A DNA stretch of 64,000 nucleotides from NCBI RefSeq assembly GCF_000234805.1, contig NC_016645.1, positions 592,391 through 656,390 on the forward strand, read 5' to 3'. A program made the position numbers and the translations under genes. This stretch comes from Pyrobaculum ferrireducens. GTDB lineage: Archaea > Thermoproteota > Thermoprotei > Thermoproteales > Thermoproteaceae. The number at the start of each line of letters is the position of its first letter. The stretch's first letter is position 1. The notes beneath the pieces are model-generated. The model was not told where the DNA came from and did not search any database. It saw only the letters and a program-made list of their open reading frames with translations. Of the stretch, positions 35,839-43,582 are shown in pieces.

Positions 35839-37467
35839 ATGACGGAGAAGACAGGCCGGAGGGACCTCCTAAAGGCGGCCGCGGCGGCTGGTGTCGGCTT
35901 CGCTGTGGGTAGCTGGGCCCTGGCGCTGTCGCGGGGGAAGGCGGTTGTGGAGGTGACTTCGCAGGCGGTTCAGGAGGTGCGGGTTAAGCCTCAGGTGGAG
36001 ATACAGCCCCAGGTGGTGCAACAGCCAGCGCAACAGACGGGGCCCACGGCGCCGCCCCACCCCGCCTTCCAGAAGAGAGGTCTCGCCTTTCTAGATCCCA
36101 ACACTATACAGAACACGCTGAGAGTCCTCGTCCCCGAGGACCAGCTCCCTAGCAAGCCGGTTGGGTATAACATAAACGACTTGGATTGGATAGCTATAAT
36201 GATTGAGAGTAGATACCACGAGCCAGGTGTGGAGATGGTAGGCTCCTACACCTTCCTCGACATGAAAAACTTCAAGGTGTTAAAGAGGGTGAAAAACGCG
36301 GGGGACCGCGTACACGTGGTAAGGTTCGGGAGGGAGGAGTGGCCAGAACACAAGAGAAGATTCGCCTTGGGCATGTCGAGGGACTGCTGGCTGTCGAAGA
36401 TAGATCTCTACACCATGCAGGTGGTGAGGCAGATAAAAATCGGCGTCGACTGCAGAAGCGCAGCCTTCGACAAAGACGGGAAGTACATAATCGCCGGTAG
36501 CAAAGACCCGGGCCACGCGGTGATTCTCGACGCAGATACCTTCAAAGTGTTGAAGGTCATACCGTTTATAGGACCCTCCAAGTTCTTCCCAACGCCTATG
36601 ATGGGGAGGCAGGGGGCCATACTCACCACAGACCTAGGCTACTGGCTTGTCAACGTCAAGGACGCTGAGATGGTGCTGGTGATCGACTACAGATCGCCCG
36701 ACTTCCCAATTGTCCACGTCTTCACAAGCTACGACCAAAACGCCAAGGGCCGCTCTGTGAAGGTTCAGATTGGCGACAAGACTTACGACGTCACTGGCAT
36801 CGGCAAGAGCCCCCACGAGCTTAATAAACTCGACAAGGAAGGGCGCTACGTAGCAGTCACGGGGCAGGAGAGCAACACGATAACCATACTAGACATGAAA
36901 AGCTTCGAAATTGTAAACGTAGTGCCGTGCGGCTTGAAGCCTCACCCAGGCCCCGGAACCCTGGTGCCCGGTAAATACTTCTTAACCAACGCCATTGGCG
37001 AGGGCAAGATTACAGTAATCAACCTGCAGACCATGGACTTGGAGAAGTACATCACATACCCCTCCGAATTCCCGGCGAACACCGGCGGGGGGCTTTATTC
37101 CACGCCTCCGTTGCCTGACGGGACTATACCGAAGGGCTTGGCATGGTTCGACACCACGTTTAACATAAACAAGGGCGTGTTTGCCGTGGATATACACCTG
37201 CTCGACGTCGCCACGAAGCCGCCGAAGCCCGCGATATTCGCGGAGAATAAGCCTGGCAAGTGGGCCATGCACCCGGGCTACACGCCTGACGGCAGGTATG
37301 TAATTAGCGCCTTGGAGAGGACAGACACTGTTTATAAAGTCGACGTGGAGACCGGCGAAGTCGTCGGCACAATTAGACTAAAGGAAATTGAAAAAGTGCA
37401 GTTGCTTGAGGAGCCCTCGCCAACCGGCATATTCCCCGCCTGGCGCATAAAGGCGCCGTGGTTCTAG
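35839..37467 (+). CDS. Heme-d1 beta-propeller protein, NirS-like nitrite reductase without heme-c domain
   Basis: 542 aa. A Tat signal (GRRDLLKAAAAAG) and a Gln/Val/Pro-rich linker lead into a heme-d1 type eight-bladed propeller (about 85-540). By-eye alignment to cytochrome cd1 nitrite reductase matches the axial heme-d1 His (RVHVVRF, H159) and the two catalytic His (SPHEL, H326; KPHPGPG, H369), which NirF-type proteins generally lack. There is no CxxCH, so the c-heme domain is absent. ATG 35839 is set by the CATATACAA TATA. The downstream uroporphyrinogen methyltransferase overlaps it, as expected for a heme-d1 pathway enzyme. NirN-like function is an alternative. Confidence 0.83.
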   Translation: MTEKTGRRDLLKAAAAAGVGFAVGSWALALSRGKAVVEVTSQAVQEVRVKPQVEIQPQVVQQPAQQTGPTAPPHPAFQKRGLAFLDPNTIQNTLRVLVPEDQLPSKPVGYNINDLDWIAIMIESRYHEPGVEMVGSYTFLDMKNFKVLKRVKNAGDRVHVVRFGREEWPEHKRRFALGMSRDCWLSKIDLYTMQVVRQIKIGVDCRSAAFDKDGKYIIAGSKDPGHAVILDADTFKVLKVIPFIGPSKFFPTPMMGRQGAILTTDLGYWLVNVKDAEMVLVIDYRSPDFPIVHVFTSYDQNAKGRSVKVQIGDKTYDVTGIGKSPHELNKLDKEGRYVAVTGQESNTITILDMKSFEIVNVVPCGLKPHPGPGTLVPGKYFLTNAIGEGKITVINLQTMDLEKYITYPSEFPANTGGGLYSTPPLPDGTIPKGLAWFDTTFNINKGVFAVDIHLLDVATKPPKPAIFAENKPGKWAMHPGYTPDGRYVISALERTDTVYKVDVETGEVVGTIRLKEIEKVQLLEEPSPTGIFPAWRIKAPWF

Positions 37468-38036
37468 GCAAGGTTTTCGTAGTAGGCGCCGGGCCTGGGG
37501 ACCCCGACTTAATAACTCTAAAAGGTTTTTTCCTCCTCTTAACCGCAGACGTAGTCGTGGCGGGTTCCCTCGTCCCCGACCAGCTACTCGACGTCGTGAA
37601 GGACAAGGTTATCTACAGGGAGAGGCTTACCAAGGAGAGGCACGAGGAGGCTGTGGAGGCCGCGCTGAGGGCGGCGCGGGAGGGGAAGACCGTCGTCTTT
37701 TTGAAAAACGGCGACCCCGTCCTCTACGGCAGGGGGCTGGAGATATGCCGCCGGGCGGAGGAGGAGGGCATACCGTGCGAAATCGTGCCAGGCGTCACCT
37801 CCGTCACGGCCGCCGCGGCTAAATATAAAATACCCATTGGCGAGAGCGGGAGGCCGATACTCCTCAAAACTGGAAGATCAGACGGCGCGGAGCCAGACGT
37901 CGTGGTGCTGATGCCAGAAGACGCGGCGGAGGGCCTCGTGGTGGAGAACCTCTACGGCCCCGGAGAGAAGATATACCAGGGGAGGCCTAGGGGCAGGCCT
38001 GCCATTGTCTTCAGCCTAAGCAGAGAGCTTCATTAA
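37458..38036 (+). CDS. Uroporphyrinogen-III C-methyltransferase-like (NirE/CobA type), short
   Basis: 192 aa tetrapyrrole methylase. VVGAGPGDPDLITLKG at the N-terminus, FLKNGDPVLYGRG, and VPGVTSVTAAAAKY are the SAM- and substrate-binding motifs. It is about 50 aa shorter than usual; the segment between the central sheet and the final strand is compacted, but no frameshift is evident. It overlaps the NirS-like gene (GTG 37458 before its TAG), so siroheme/heme-d1 precursor synthesis is the likely role. CobM-like cobalamin activity is possible. It converges on the NnrS-like gene with a 21-bp overlap. Confidence 0.82.
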   Translation: MVLGKVFVVGAGPGDPDLITLKGFFLLLTADVVVAGSLVPDQLLDVVKDKVIYRERLTKERHEEAVEAALRAAREGKTVVFLKNGDPVLYGRGLEICRRAEEEGIPCEIVPGVTSVTAAAAKYKIPIGESGRPILLKTGRSDGAEPDVVVLMPEDAAEGLVVENLYGPGEKIYQGRPRGRPAIVFSLSRELH

Positions 38037-39149
38037 CCGCCTCTGTGTATAGAGGAGGAACGCCACCACCGCTATCCCAACTAGCGGCCCGCTGAGGAGC
38101 GCCAGAGCCCCGGCGGCCGAGAGGGCGTACAGCGCCCTGGCCGCGAGGCCTGCGTTTAGCAAGATGTACGTCGCCAGCTCCAGCACCGGCGCGCCGCCGC
38201 CTCTCCCCACCTTCACAACTACTCTCTGCTGCGTCTGCGTCATCAACATGTCGATGAGGACGACGTCCACTCCAAACACTATGTTGAAGATAAAGCCCAG
38301 AGCCACTGCGTGCACCGCCACGTCCCACCAGAGGCCCGGGCCGCCCACCACCAGCAAAACTCCGGCGGCCATTAGCCACAGGTAGGCACTCCAGATCTTG
38401 ACATAGGAAAAGAGCCTCCCGCGCCTCGCGTATCTGGCCACCCCAGAGAACATTACCGACAGCGCCCCGCTGACTATCAGCAACACGCCGGCGGGCCTCA
38501 CGTGGCCGAAAACCCACAAGGCGAAGGAAACCACGAGAGCCGCGTATGCCGCGGCGCCTAGGTAGGGCCTCGACGGTCTGACGCCTGTGACGAGGGCGAT
38601 GTCCCGCGCCATAATTGCGTAGATCATCCCCACGGGGAAGAACAGCGCCGCCACGCCCCAGCTCCCCCCGAGAAAAACTGCCGTGATAAACAACAGCGCG
38701 GAAACAGGCAGAGTGGCGACGACGAGGTGGTTGGAGACGGGGGGTCTAAAGCCCACCTTGGAGGGCTTTAGATATACCTCCCCTGAGTATAGAGCCAGCA
38801 CGGCGAGCATCGCCACGTAGATCAAAGCCGCGGCTGCCAGCAACCCGCCAATGGCTGTGAACACCAGCGCCCACAGGAGGGCGGCGTACAGCGCCAACAG
38901 CGGCCGCCCCGCCTGCCTCCCAGCCCACTCCAGGGAGAGGACGTTTAGAAGCTCGTTGCCTATCAACGCGCCGAAGAACCCGGCCACCATCAACACGTAG
39001 TGCTGAGGTATCTGCAACTTGAGGGGGAACGACGCACCTGCCCAGCTCCACATAATCCCAACCCCGCCGAGGCCGCCAAGCACAAGTGAGATCAGGCCCG
39101 GTGCCATCACGGGGAGCACCCTCCTCGGCGTGAAAACCTCCACCGTCAT
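38016..39149 (-). CDS. NnrS-like polytopic heme/copper membrane protein
   Basis: 377 aa with about ten to twelve membrane segments. The segment PQHYVLMVAGFFGALIGNELL resembles the His-containing helix of NnrS, and HAVALGFIFNIVFGVDVVLI resembles its later helix. NnrS proteins are associated with NO tolerance and denitrification. It is coupled to the ZIP gene (ATGA), suggesting linked metal and NO functions. The family call rests on these two segments only. Confidence 0.65.
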   Translation of the reverse strand: MTVEVFTPRRVLPVMAPGLISLVLGGLGGVGIMWSWAGASFPLKLQIPQHYVLMVAGFFGALIGNELLNVLSLEWAGRQAGRPLLALYAALLWALVFTAIGGLLAAAALIYVAMLAVLALYSGEVYLKPSKVGFRPPVSNHLVVATLPVSALLFITAVFLGGSWGVAALFFPVGMIYAIMARDIALVTGVRPSRPYLGAAAYAALVVSFALWVFGHVRPAGVLLIVSGALSVMFSGVARYARRGRLFSYVKIWSAYLWLMAAGVLLVVGGPGLWWDVAVHAVALGFIFNIVFGVDVVLIDMLMTQTQQRVVVKVGRGGGAPVLELATYILLNAGLAARALYALSAAGALALLSGPLVGIAVVAFLLYTQRRLMKLSA

Positions 39150-39931
39150 GCGACGGCGAAGAGTACTATGCTCTCGGTGGAGAAGGCCAGGGCGACGCCC
39201 GCCACCAGTGACGTCCAGAACTTGTAGCTAGTTAAGCCGCCCAGCCTCGACAAGGCGCCGAGGTTTACGTGGAGGAGCGCGTAGACGATAGAGGCGTTGG
39301 CGATTGTATTCAACGTGGAGATGAACAGCTCGTTGCCTAGGCCTGTGTAGTATATGGCGGCTCCCGGTATCACAGGCAGACCTGCGAGTAGCGACAGCCC
39401 CGTGATGTACGCAAGAGAGGGCTTGGCGTTTCTATCTCCCAGCAGTGGGCCCACAATGGCGAAGCCCTCAGTGGCGTTGTGAACAGCGAAGCCAACCGTG
39501 AACAAAACAGCGGAGGCTACGGCGCCGGCGAGGAGACTGGCCGCGATGGCGAACCCCTCACCCACGTTATGGATACCGAGCGCCAGAGCCACAATCAGAG
39601 CCGAGGCGAGGGACGGCGAAAGCCCCGCCTTGTGGCCCATACGCTCAGCCTTCGCCAGTAAGATAAAGGTGGCAATGAAGGCCACAGTAGTTACAAGAGA
39701 CGACACCAGAAAGTCGAGTAGCGTATCGGGCCTCGCCAGCTTCTCCACATGTTCAGCCGCGGCGTGCCCCGTCTCGAGCGCCAGATAGGCGAGTACGCCG
39801 CCTGCGACAGCCTGCAAAACCCCCATGCGTTGCGGACTCATCCTCTCCCTCGCTTTATACATCACCCACGCCCCTATTAACACAGTTATTCCCGCCAAAA
39901 AACCATACCAGAGTGGTAGGAGATGTTCCAT
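39146..39931 (-). CDS. ZIP-family metal transporter
   Basis: 261 aa with eight predicted membrane segments. The two metal-binding helices carry HNVGEGFAI and HNATEGFAI, the ZIP signature for Zn, Fe or Mn uptake. The ATG at 39931 is preferred over 39952 because TTTAAATA (about 39953-39959) is the TATA. A perfect palindrome lies directly upstream of that TATA. In operon with the NnrS-like gene. Confidence 0.9.
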   Translation of the reverse strand: MEHLLPLWYGFLAGITVLIGAWVMYKARERMSPQRMGVLQAVAGGVLAYLALETGHAAAEHVEKLARPDTLLDFLVSSLVTTVAFIATFILLAKAERMGHKAGLSPSLASALIVALALGIHNVGEGFAIAASLLAGAVASAVLFTVGFAVHNATEGFAIVGPLLGDRNAKPSLAYITGLSLLAGLPVIPGAAIYYTGLGNELFISTLNTIANASIVYALLHVNLGALSRLGGLTSYKFWTSLVAGVALAFSTESIVLFAVA

Positions 39932-39959
39932 GGAAATACTTTCCACTTCCATATTTAAA

Positions 39960-39976
39960 CATTAACATTGTTAATG
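39960..39976. promoter_or_regulatory. 17-bp perfect palindrome upstream of the ZIP gene
   Basis: CATTAACA-T-TGTTAATG, a palindrome with a single central base, abuts the ZIP gene TATA on its upstream side. Its position at the BRE edge fits a metal- or nitrogen-oxide-responsive operator. A looser relative (ATTAACATTTGTTA) lies at 33758-33771 before the flavoprotein. Confidence 0.6.
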
Positions 39977-40095
39977 GTGTTAACTAGAAACAGTTTTTAA
40001 GAGAAAATTAATGTAAAGACACAGCACCCGCTACCCAACACATTCGGCTGGGTATTTCCGGGAAATGCATTAATATATACGAGGGTAGGGGGGTG

Positions 40096-40911
40096 ATGTC
40101 GACGGGGGTTTTGAAAAAGGCGCCGTTTCTTGCCTACCTCCTGGTGCTGTGGACAACCTTCACTGGCGCCCTCACGGCGGGTCTAGGCCAGGGCTTCGAC
40201 CTCGGCACCGAGTGGCCCGGCGCGCTATACAGACTACTCGCCGCGGTGGCGGCGGGTAGCTTCGAGCCAATACACAGATTTTCAACTGTGCTGGCCGGCG
40301 CCGCCGTAGTCATAGCCTTTTTAAAAAATAGGAAGTCTATATACGGAGCCGCGGCTCTGGCCGCTCTCGTGGCCACCGCCCTCACAGGCAGAGTCGTTCT
40401 TCTAGCACTCGGCGGAGAGGTGCCGAAGCCGCTGGCCTACCTAGTATACCCCATAAACAACTTAGCCGCCTTCGCCACCGCCTTCTTCCTCCTAATGCTT
40501 GCAGTGCCGGAAATGCCGCAGTGGAGGCGGAGAATCCTCCTTAGAGGCGCGGCGTTTTGGTCGGTGGTTGCGAGCCTAACAGGCGCCTATATACTAGGAG
40601 TCCATAAAATCGACAGATCGCCGTTTATGTACAGCCTGTCGCTCGACCCAGGCTCGGCGCCTCTGCTCCTCCACATAGCCGCGGGAGGCCTCGCCGCGGC
40701 TCTCACAGCGGCGGCGTCGGTGGGCGGTAGGGGGCTGTGGAGGCCCGTGCTGGCGGGCGCCTCGCTCCTCCAGGCGGCGACGGGACTCGCCATGTACCTA
40801 GGCGCCACCGCGAATACCTGGGCCCCCGGGCCCCAGACAGCCCTCCACGCAGTCCTCGCCCACCTAATGGCCACCACCACACTAGTCGCCTATCTTAAAA
40901 GCCGCGGGTAG
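40096..40911 (+). CDS. CtaA/COX15-like heme A synthase family protein
   Basis: 271 aa with eight membrane helices. Paired His sites PIHRFSTVLAG, LLLHIAAGG and LHAVLAHLM match the heme-ligand helices of CtaA. The family hydroxylates/oxidises heme O to heme A for oxidases, and ctaB and a ba3 oxidase are in the same region. TTAATATATA lies about 20-26 bp before the ATG at 40096 (GTG 40093 is also possible). Confidence 0.8.
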   Translation: MSTGVLKKAPFLAYLLVLWTTFTGALTAGLGQGFDLGTEWPGALYRLLAAVAAGSFEPIHRFSTVLAGAAVVIAFLKNRKSIYGAAALAALVATALTGRVVLLALGGEVPKPLAYLVYPINNLAAFATAFFLLMLAVPEMPQWRRRILLRGAAFWSVVASLTGAYILGVHKIDRSPFMYSLSLDPGSAPLLLHIAAGGLAAALTAAASVGGRGLWRPVLAGASLLQAATGLAMYLGATANTWAPGPQTALHAVLAHLMATTTLVAYLKSRG

Positions 40912-40944
40912 TACAGACTGCCCAGCCGCGCCCTTCTCCCGGCC

Positions 40945-41334
40945 TTAAATTATCACGCTCTTCACCTCCGGCAACCTCTCCCAGTCCCTATCCCTAGTCA
41001 ACATCACGGCGTCCAGCCTCAGAGCCGCGGCGGAAATCAGAGCGTCGCCTGGGTTCACACCCCTCTCCAGCACCCAGCGGGTGGCCGCGGCGACGTCCTG
41101 GATAGACAAGTCATCCACCAGCCTCAGCCCCACCTCCTCCATCAAGAGGGGTAGCAGTTTTATAAGCCTCAGATACCCCTCCCTCCTAGCCCCCGAGGAG
41201 GAGTCCGCCGACCTCTTAGCCCACACCAGGTATTCAAGCACGGCTACAGAAGTGACGTACCTCTCTCTACACTGGAGCACAGAGTCAAGCCTCTTAGAGA
41301 CTAAGACCGACGTGTCGACGACACACCTCTCCAT
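40945..41334 (-). CDS. VapC-type PIN toxin
   Basis: 129 aa PIN domain with acidic residues in CVVDTSVLV (D7), VLEYLVWA (E), NPGDALISAAAL (D) and TRDRDW (D). VapC toxins are Mg-dependent RNases that cut tRNA or rRNA. It overlaps the upstream antitoxin-like gene by 34 bp, the usual antitoxin-then-toxin order. Confidence 0.85.
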   Translation of the reverse strand: MERCVVDTSVLVSKRLDSVLQCRERYVTSVAVLEYLVWAKRSADSSSGARREGYLRLIKLLPLLMEEVGLRLVDDLSIQDVAAATRWVLERGVNPGDALISAAALRLDAVMLTRDRDWERLPEVKSVII

Positions 41335-41576
41335 AACTCCTCCTCGACTAGCCTCTCCACCTCCTCAGGCGCAGGCTCCCCCACCACGTCTAGAAGCTTG
41401 TAGTAAGCGTCTAAAACAGCCCTAATCCCCTCAGACCTCACCCGCTCGGCCAGCTCTCTGTCTGGCGTTATGAAAAACCCGCCGCCGACCTTCACCACAT
41501 ACAGCCTCCTCCCGGCGTACTCCCTCCCGATGACAATACGCCCCCTCCCGTCGACCTTCCTCAACACATCCCACAC
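41301..41576 (-). CDS. VapB-type AbrB/SpoVT antitoxin
   Basis: 91 aa. The N-terminal swapped-hairpin DNA-binding fold is shown by V-D-G-R-G-R-I-V-I-G, the AbrB/MazE consensus; the acidic helical C-terminus would wrap the toxin. GTG 41576 follows TTTTATATA at about 41590-41598. It is expected to autoregulate the pair. Its first 17 bases are identical to the start of the second NosD gene at 61658, discussed separately. Confidence 0.85.
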   Translation of the reverse strand: MWDVLRKVDGRGRIVIGREYAGRRLYVVKVGGGFFITPDRELAERVRSEGIRAVLDAYYKLLDVVGEPAPEEVERLVEEELWRGVSSTRRS

Positions 41577-41597
41577 CCCCGACCCACTATATAAAAC

Positions 41598-42914
41598 TTA
41601 CGCCCCCCGCCTTAGTCTAGTAAAAAGCAACGCCGCCTGCAGGGCGGCCACCACGGCCAGCAACGCCATGGCCCACGTGGCCGCTGGCACCGGCCTGAAG
41701 CCGATATACCAAGCGTCGTCTACCTCAGACGAGGCGGGCTTTAGGCAGGTGGAGTTCCCAGCCGCCGCCGCGTACAGAGCCTCGACGCGGGGGACTCTGC
41801 CCTCTGCGGCGGCGGGCCCGACGTACAGCACGTGGTCCAGCACAGGTATGTACGACACGGAGTACGCTGGGGCCTCCCCAAGCGCCTCCCTAGGCCCGTA
41901 GACGAGGCTCGCCGCAACGCCCGCGCCGTCCAGCCTTATGCGAAGCACAGCCTCCACCCCCCGAGGAAGATCGCAGTTGCCGTAGCGCACTGCACCTCCC
42001 AAAAACTTGTAGTCAACGCCGAGGAGCGCGACTGTGGACGGGTACGGCGGGTCGAGTAAAGTCCACACAGAGGTTCCTGGCTCCGCAATCACGAATTTGG
42101 TATACGTGGGGTTCGCCCAGTAGGGCCCCCCCACTGCGATTAGGCCCAGGGCGGCGAAGGCAGAGGCGTGCACGATCCTCCACGCGGGGGGCCTGGGGGC
42201 GGTTGTGGCGGCGGCGGCAGAGAGAAAAAAGGCGTAGGCCAAGGCGGGCATCAACACGTTGGTAAGAGCCGTACTTTCGGGATAGAACCTCGCCCCGAGG
42301 ATATACGCGCCGATGGACCCCGCCAACGCCGCCGAGATAGTCAACGGGAGGTAGCGCCTCCTCAAATAGGCCAAGAAAGCCGCGGCGCCCCCCAGAGCCG
42401 CGGCGCCTACGAGAGGCCCGTATATATCCAAAAAGACGTTGCCCACGTGGCCAAGCACAGCCGCCGCACCGAAGGCCAGTAACGCCAGCAACTGCGCCGC
42501 GGCGCCAGCGGCCCCCAGCACAGTCGCCGGCGGCCTCCACCTAGACAGCTCGTAAAACGCCACCCCCAGAGGCAGGACGCTGGCTAACACGCCGGCATCG
42601 CCAGCCGCGGCCAAAACCGCCAAGCCCGGCCAGAAAAACCGGCGAGAGATGTGGGCCGCCGACCAAGCCGCGGCCCAGCCAGCGGCGAGGGCGATGTCCA
42701 GCCGCGACCAGCCCCAGGGGTCCCCCAAGGCGAAGCCGCTCACGAGGCGGCTCAAGACGCCGGCGGTGAAAAGCATAAGACCCAGCCGAGGCCAGAACCC
42801 AACCGCCCAGCCCCCCAAAACCATAAGCACTAAGCTAGGGCCGGCGGCCCCCCTGAGGCTTATAACAGCCAGGGAGGAGTAGAGCAGGGTCCAGACTAGC
42901 GCCCTCCTATCCAC
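41598..42914 (-). CDS. Unrecognised polytopic membrane protein, 438 aa
   Basis: An Ala/Leu/Gly-rich protein with about seven or eight N-terminal membrane helices (residues 10-260), an extracytoplasmic domain of about 130 residues with two Cys (CDLP and STCLKP), then a C-terminal helix and a positive tail. I recognise no family. It directly follows the SCO1 gene (start GTG 42914 two bases after its stop, or TTG 42923 overlapping) in the ba3-oxidase neighbourhood, so an oxidase assembly or copper-related role is possible, but that is only context. Confidence 0.65.
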   Translation of the reverse strand: MDRRALVWTLLYSSLAVISLRGAAGPSLVLMVLGGWAVGFWPRLGLMLFTAGVLSRLVSGFALGDPWGWSRLDIALAAGWAAAWSAAHISRRFFWPGLAVLAAAGDAGVLASVLPLGVAFYELSRWRPPATVLGAAGAAAQLLALLAFGAAAVLGHVGNVFLDIYGPLVGAAALGGAAAFLAYLRRRYLPLTISAALAGSIGAYILGARFYPESTALTNVLMPALAYAFFLSAAAATTAPRPPAWRIVHASAFAALGLIAVGGPYWANPTYTKFVIAEPGTSVWTLLDPPYPSTVALLGVDYKFLGGAVRYGNCDLPRGVEAVLRIRLDGAGVAASLVYGPREALGEAPAYSVSYIPVLDHVLYVGPAAAEGRVPRVEALYAAAAGNSTCLKPASSEVDDAWYIGFRPVPAATWAMALLAVVAALQAALLFTRLRRGA

Positions 42915-42916
42915 GT

Positions 42917-43555
42917 TCAGCAATCCCTGTTTATTATCTTCTGGATGTACCTAGCCAGGTCGTCGGGTTTAGGTAGTCCCTTGACCACGCCCAGCACCTT
43001 GCCCTCTCTAACCACCACAAACAACACGTCGTGGGCGATGTATCCCTGTTGCACCACTCTAGTCACGCCGTAGGCCCTCCACACTTTTTCAAGAACGTCG
43101 GCTGGCCCCGTGACGAAAGTCCAGTTGTACCTATTCCCCTGGGAGTAGTGGAAAAGCCTAGTCGGCGTGTCCCTCTCGGGGTCTAGACTAACCTCGACAA
43201 CCACCACCCCCCTCAGCGCGGGCAGAGTGGCGTTCAGCACCAGGTTAATGTAGGGGCATACATCCGGGCAGTAGGTATAGGCAAAGGTGATCACCACGGG
43301 GCGGCTCCACACACTGCTAAGCGTAAACGTCTTGTTGAACTGGTCCACCAGCGTGAAGTCGTACGCCGGGGGCTCCCGGCCCGGCTGGTAGCACACCGGA
43401 ACAATCCGCTGTGAGATGCCGCTATGTATCTTAAACACATCGTCAAGTTCCGGCGCGCCGCTCTGGGAGAGGCCGAGAAGTTGCGCTATGTAGGGGAAGG
43501 CCAGCAGAGCGGCGAATGGCAGGAATGCCACTACCACCACCCAGAAAAAACGCAT
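42917..43555 (-). CDS. SCO1/SenC copper chaperone
   Basis: 212 aa: N-terminal membrane anchor (about 1-28), thioredoxin fold, copper ligands C96 and C100 (TYCPDVCP) and H175 (YIAHDVLF). SCO proteins deliver copper to the CuA site of oxidase subunit II. The promoter AATTTATAGAAAT (about 43572-43583) overlaps the 3' end of the oxidase subunit I gene. An intact paralogue-like counterpart of the altered SCO protein at 46112. Confidence 0.92.
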   Translation of the reverse strand: MRFFWVVVVAFLPFAALLAFPYIAQLLGLSQSGAPELDDVFKIHSGISQRIVPVCYQPGREPPAYDFTLVDQFNKTFTLSSVWSRPVVITFAYTYCPDVCPYINLVLNATLPALRGVVVVEVSLDPERDTPTRLFHYSQGNRYNWTFVTGPADVLEKVWRAYGVTRVVQQGYIAHDVLFVVVREGKVLGVVKGLPKPDDLARYIQKIINRDC

Positions 43556-43582
43556 AAGGAAAAAAGGGAAATTTCTATAAAT

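Noticed and set aside
41559..41575. 17 bases identical to 61641-61657, encoding the same M-W-D-V-L-R start in VapB and NosD2
   Set aside because: Flanks differ at once on both sides; too short to claim a duplication or recombination site.
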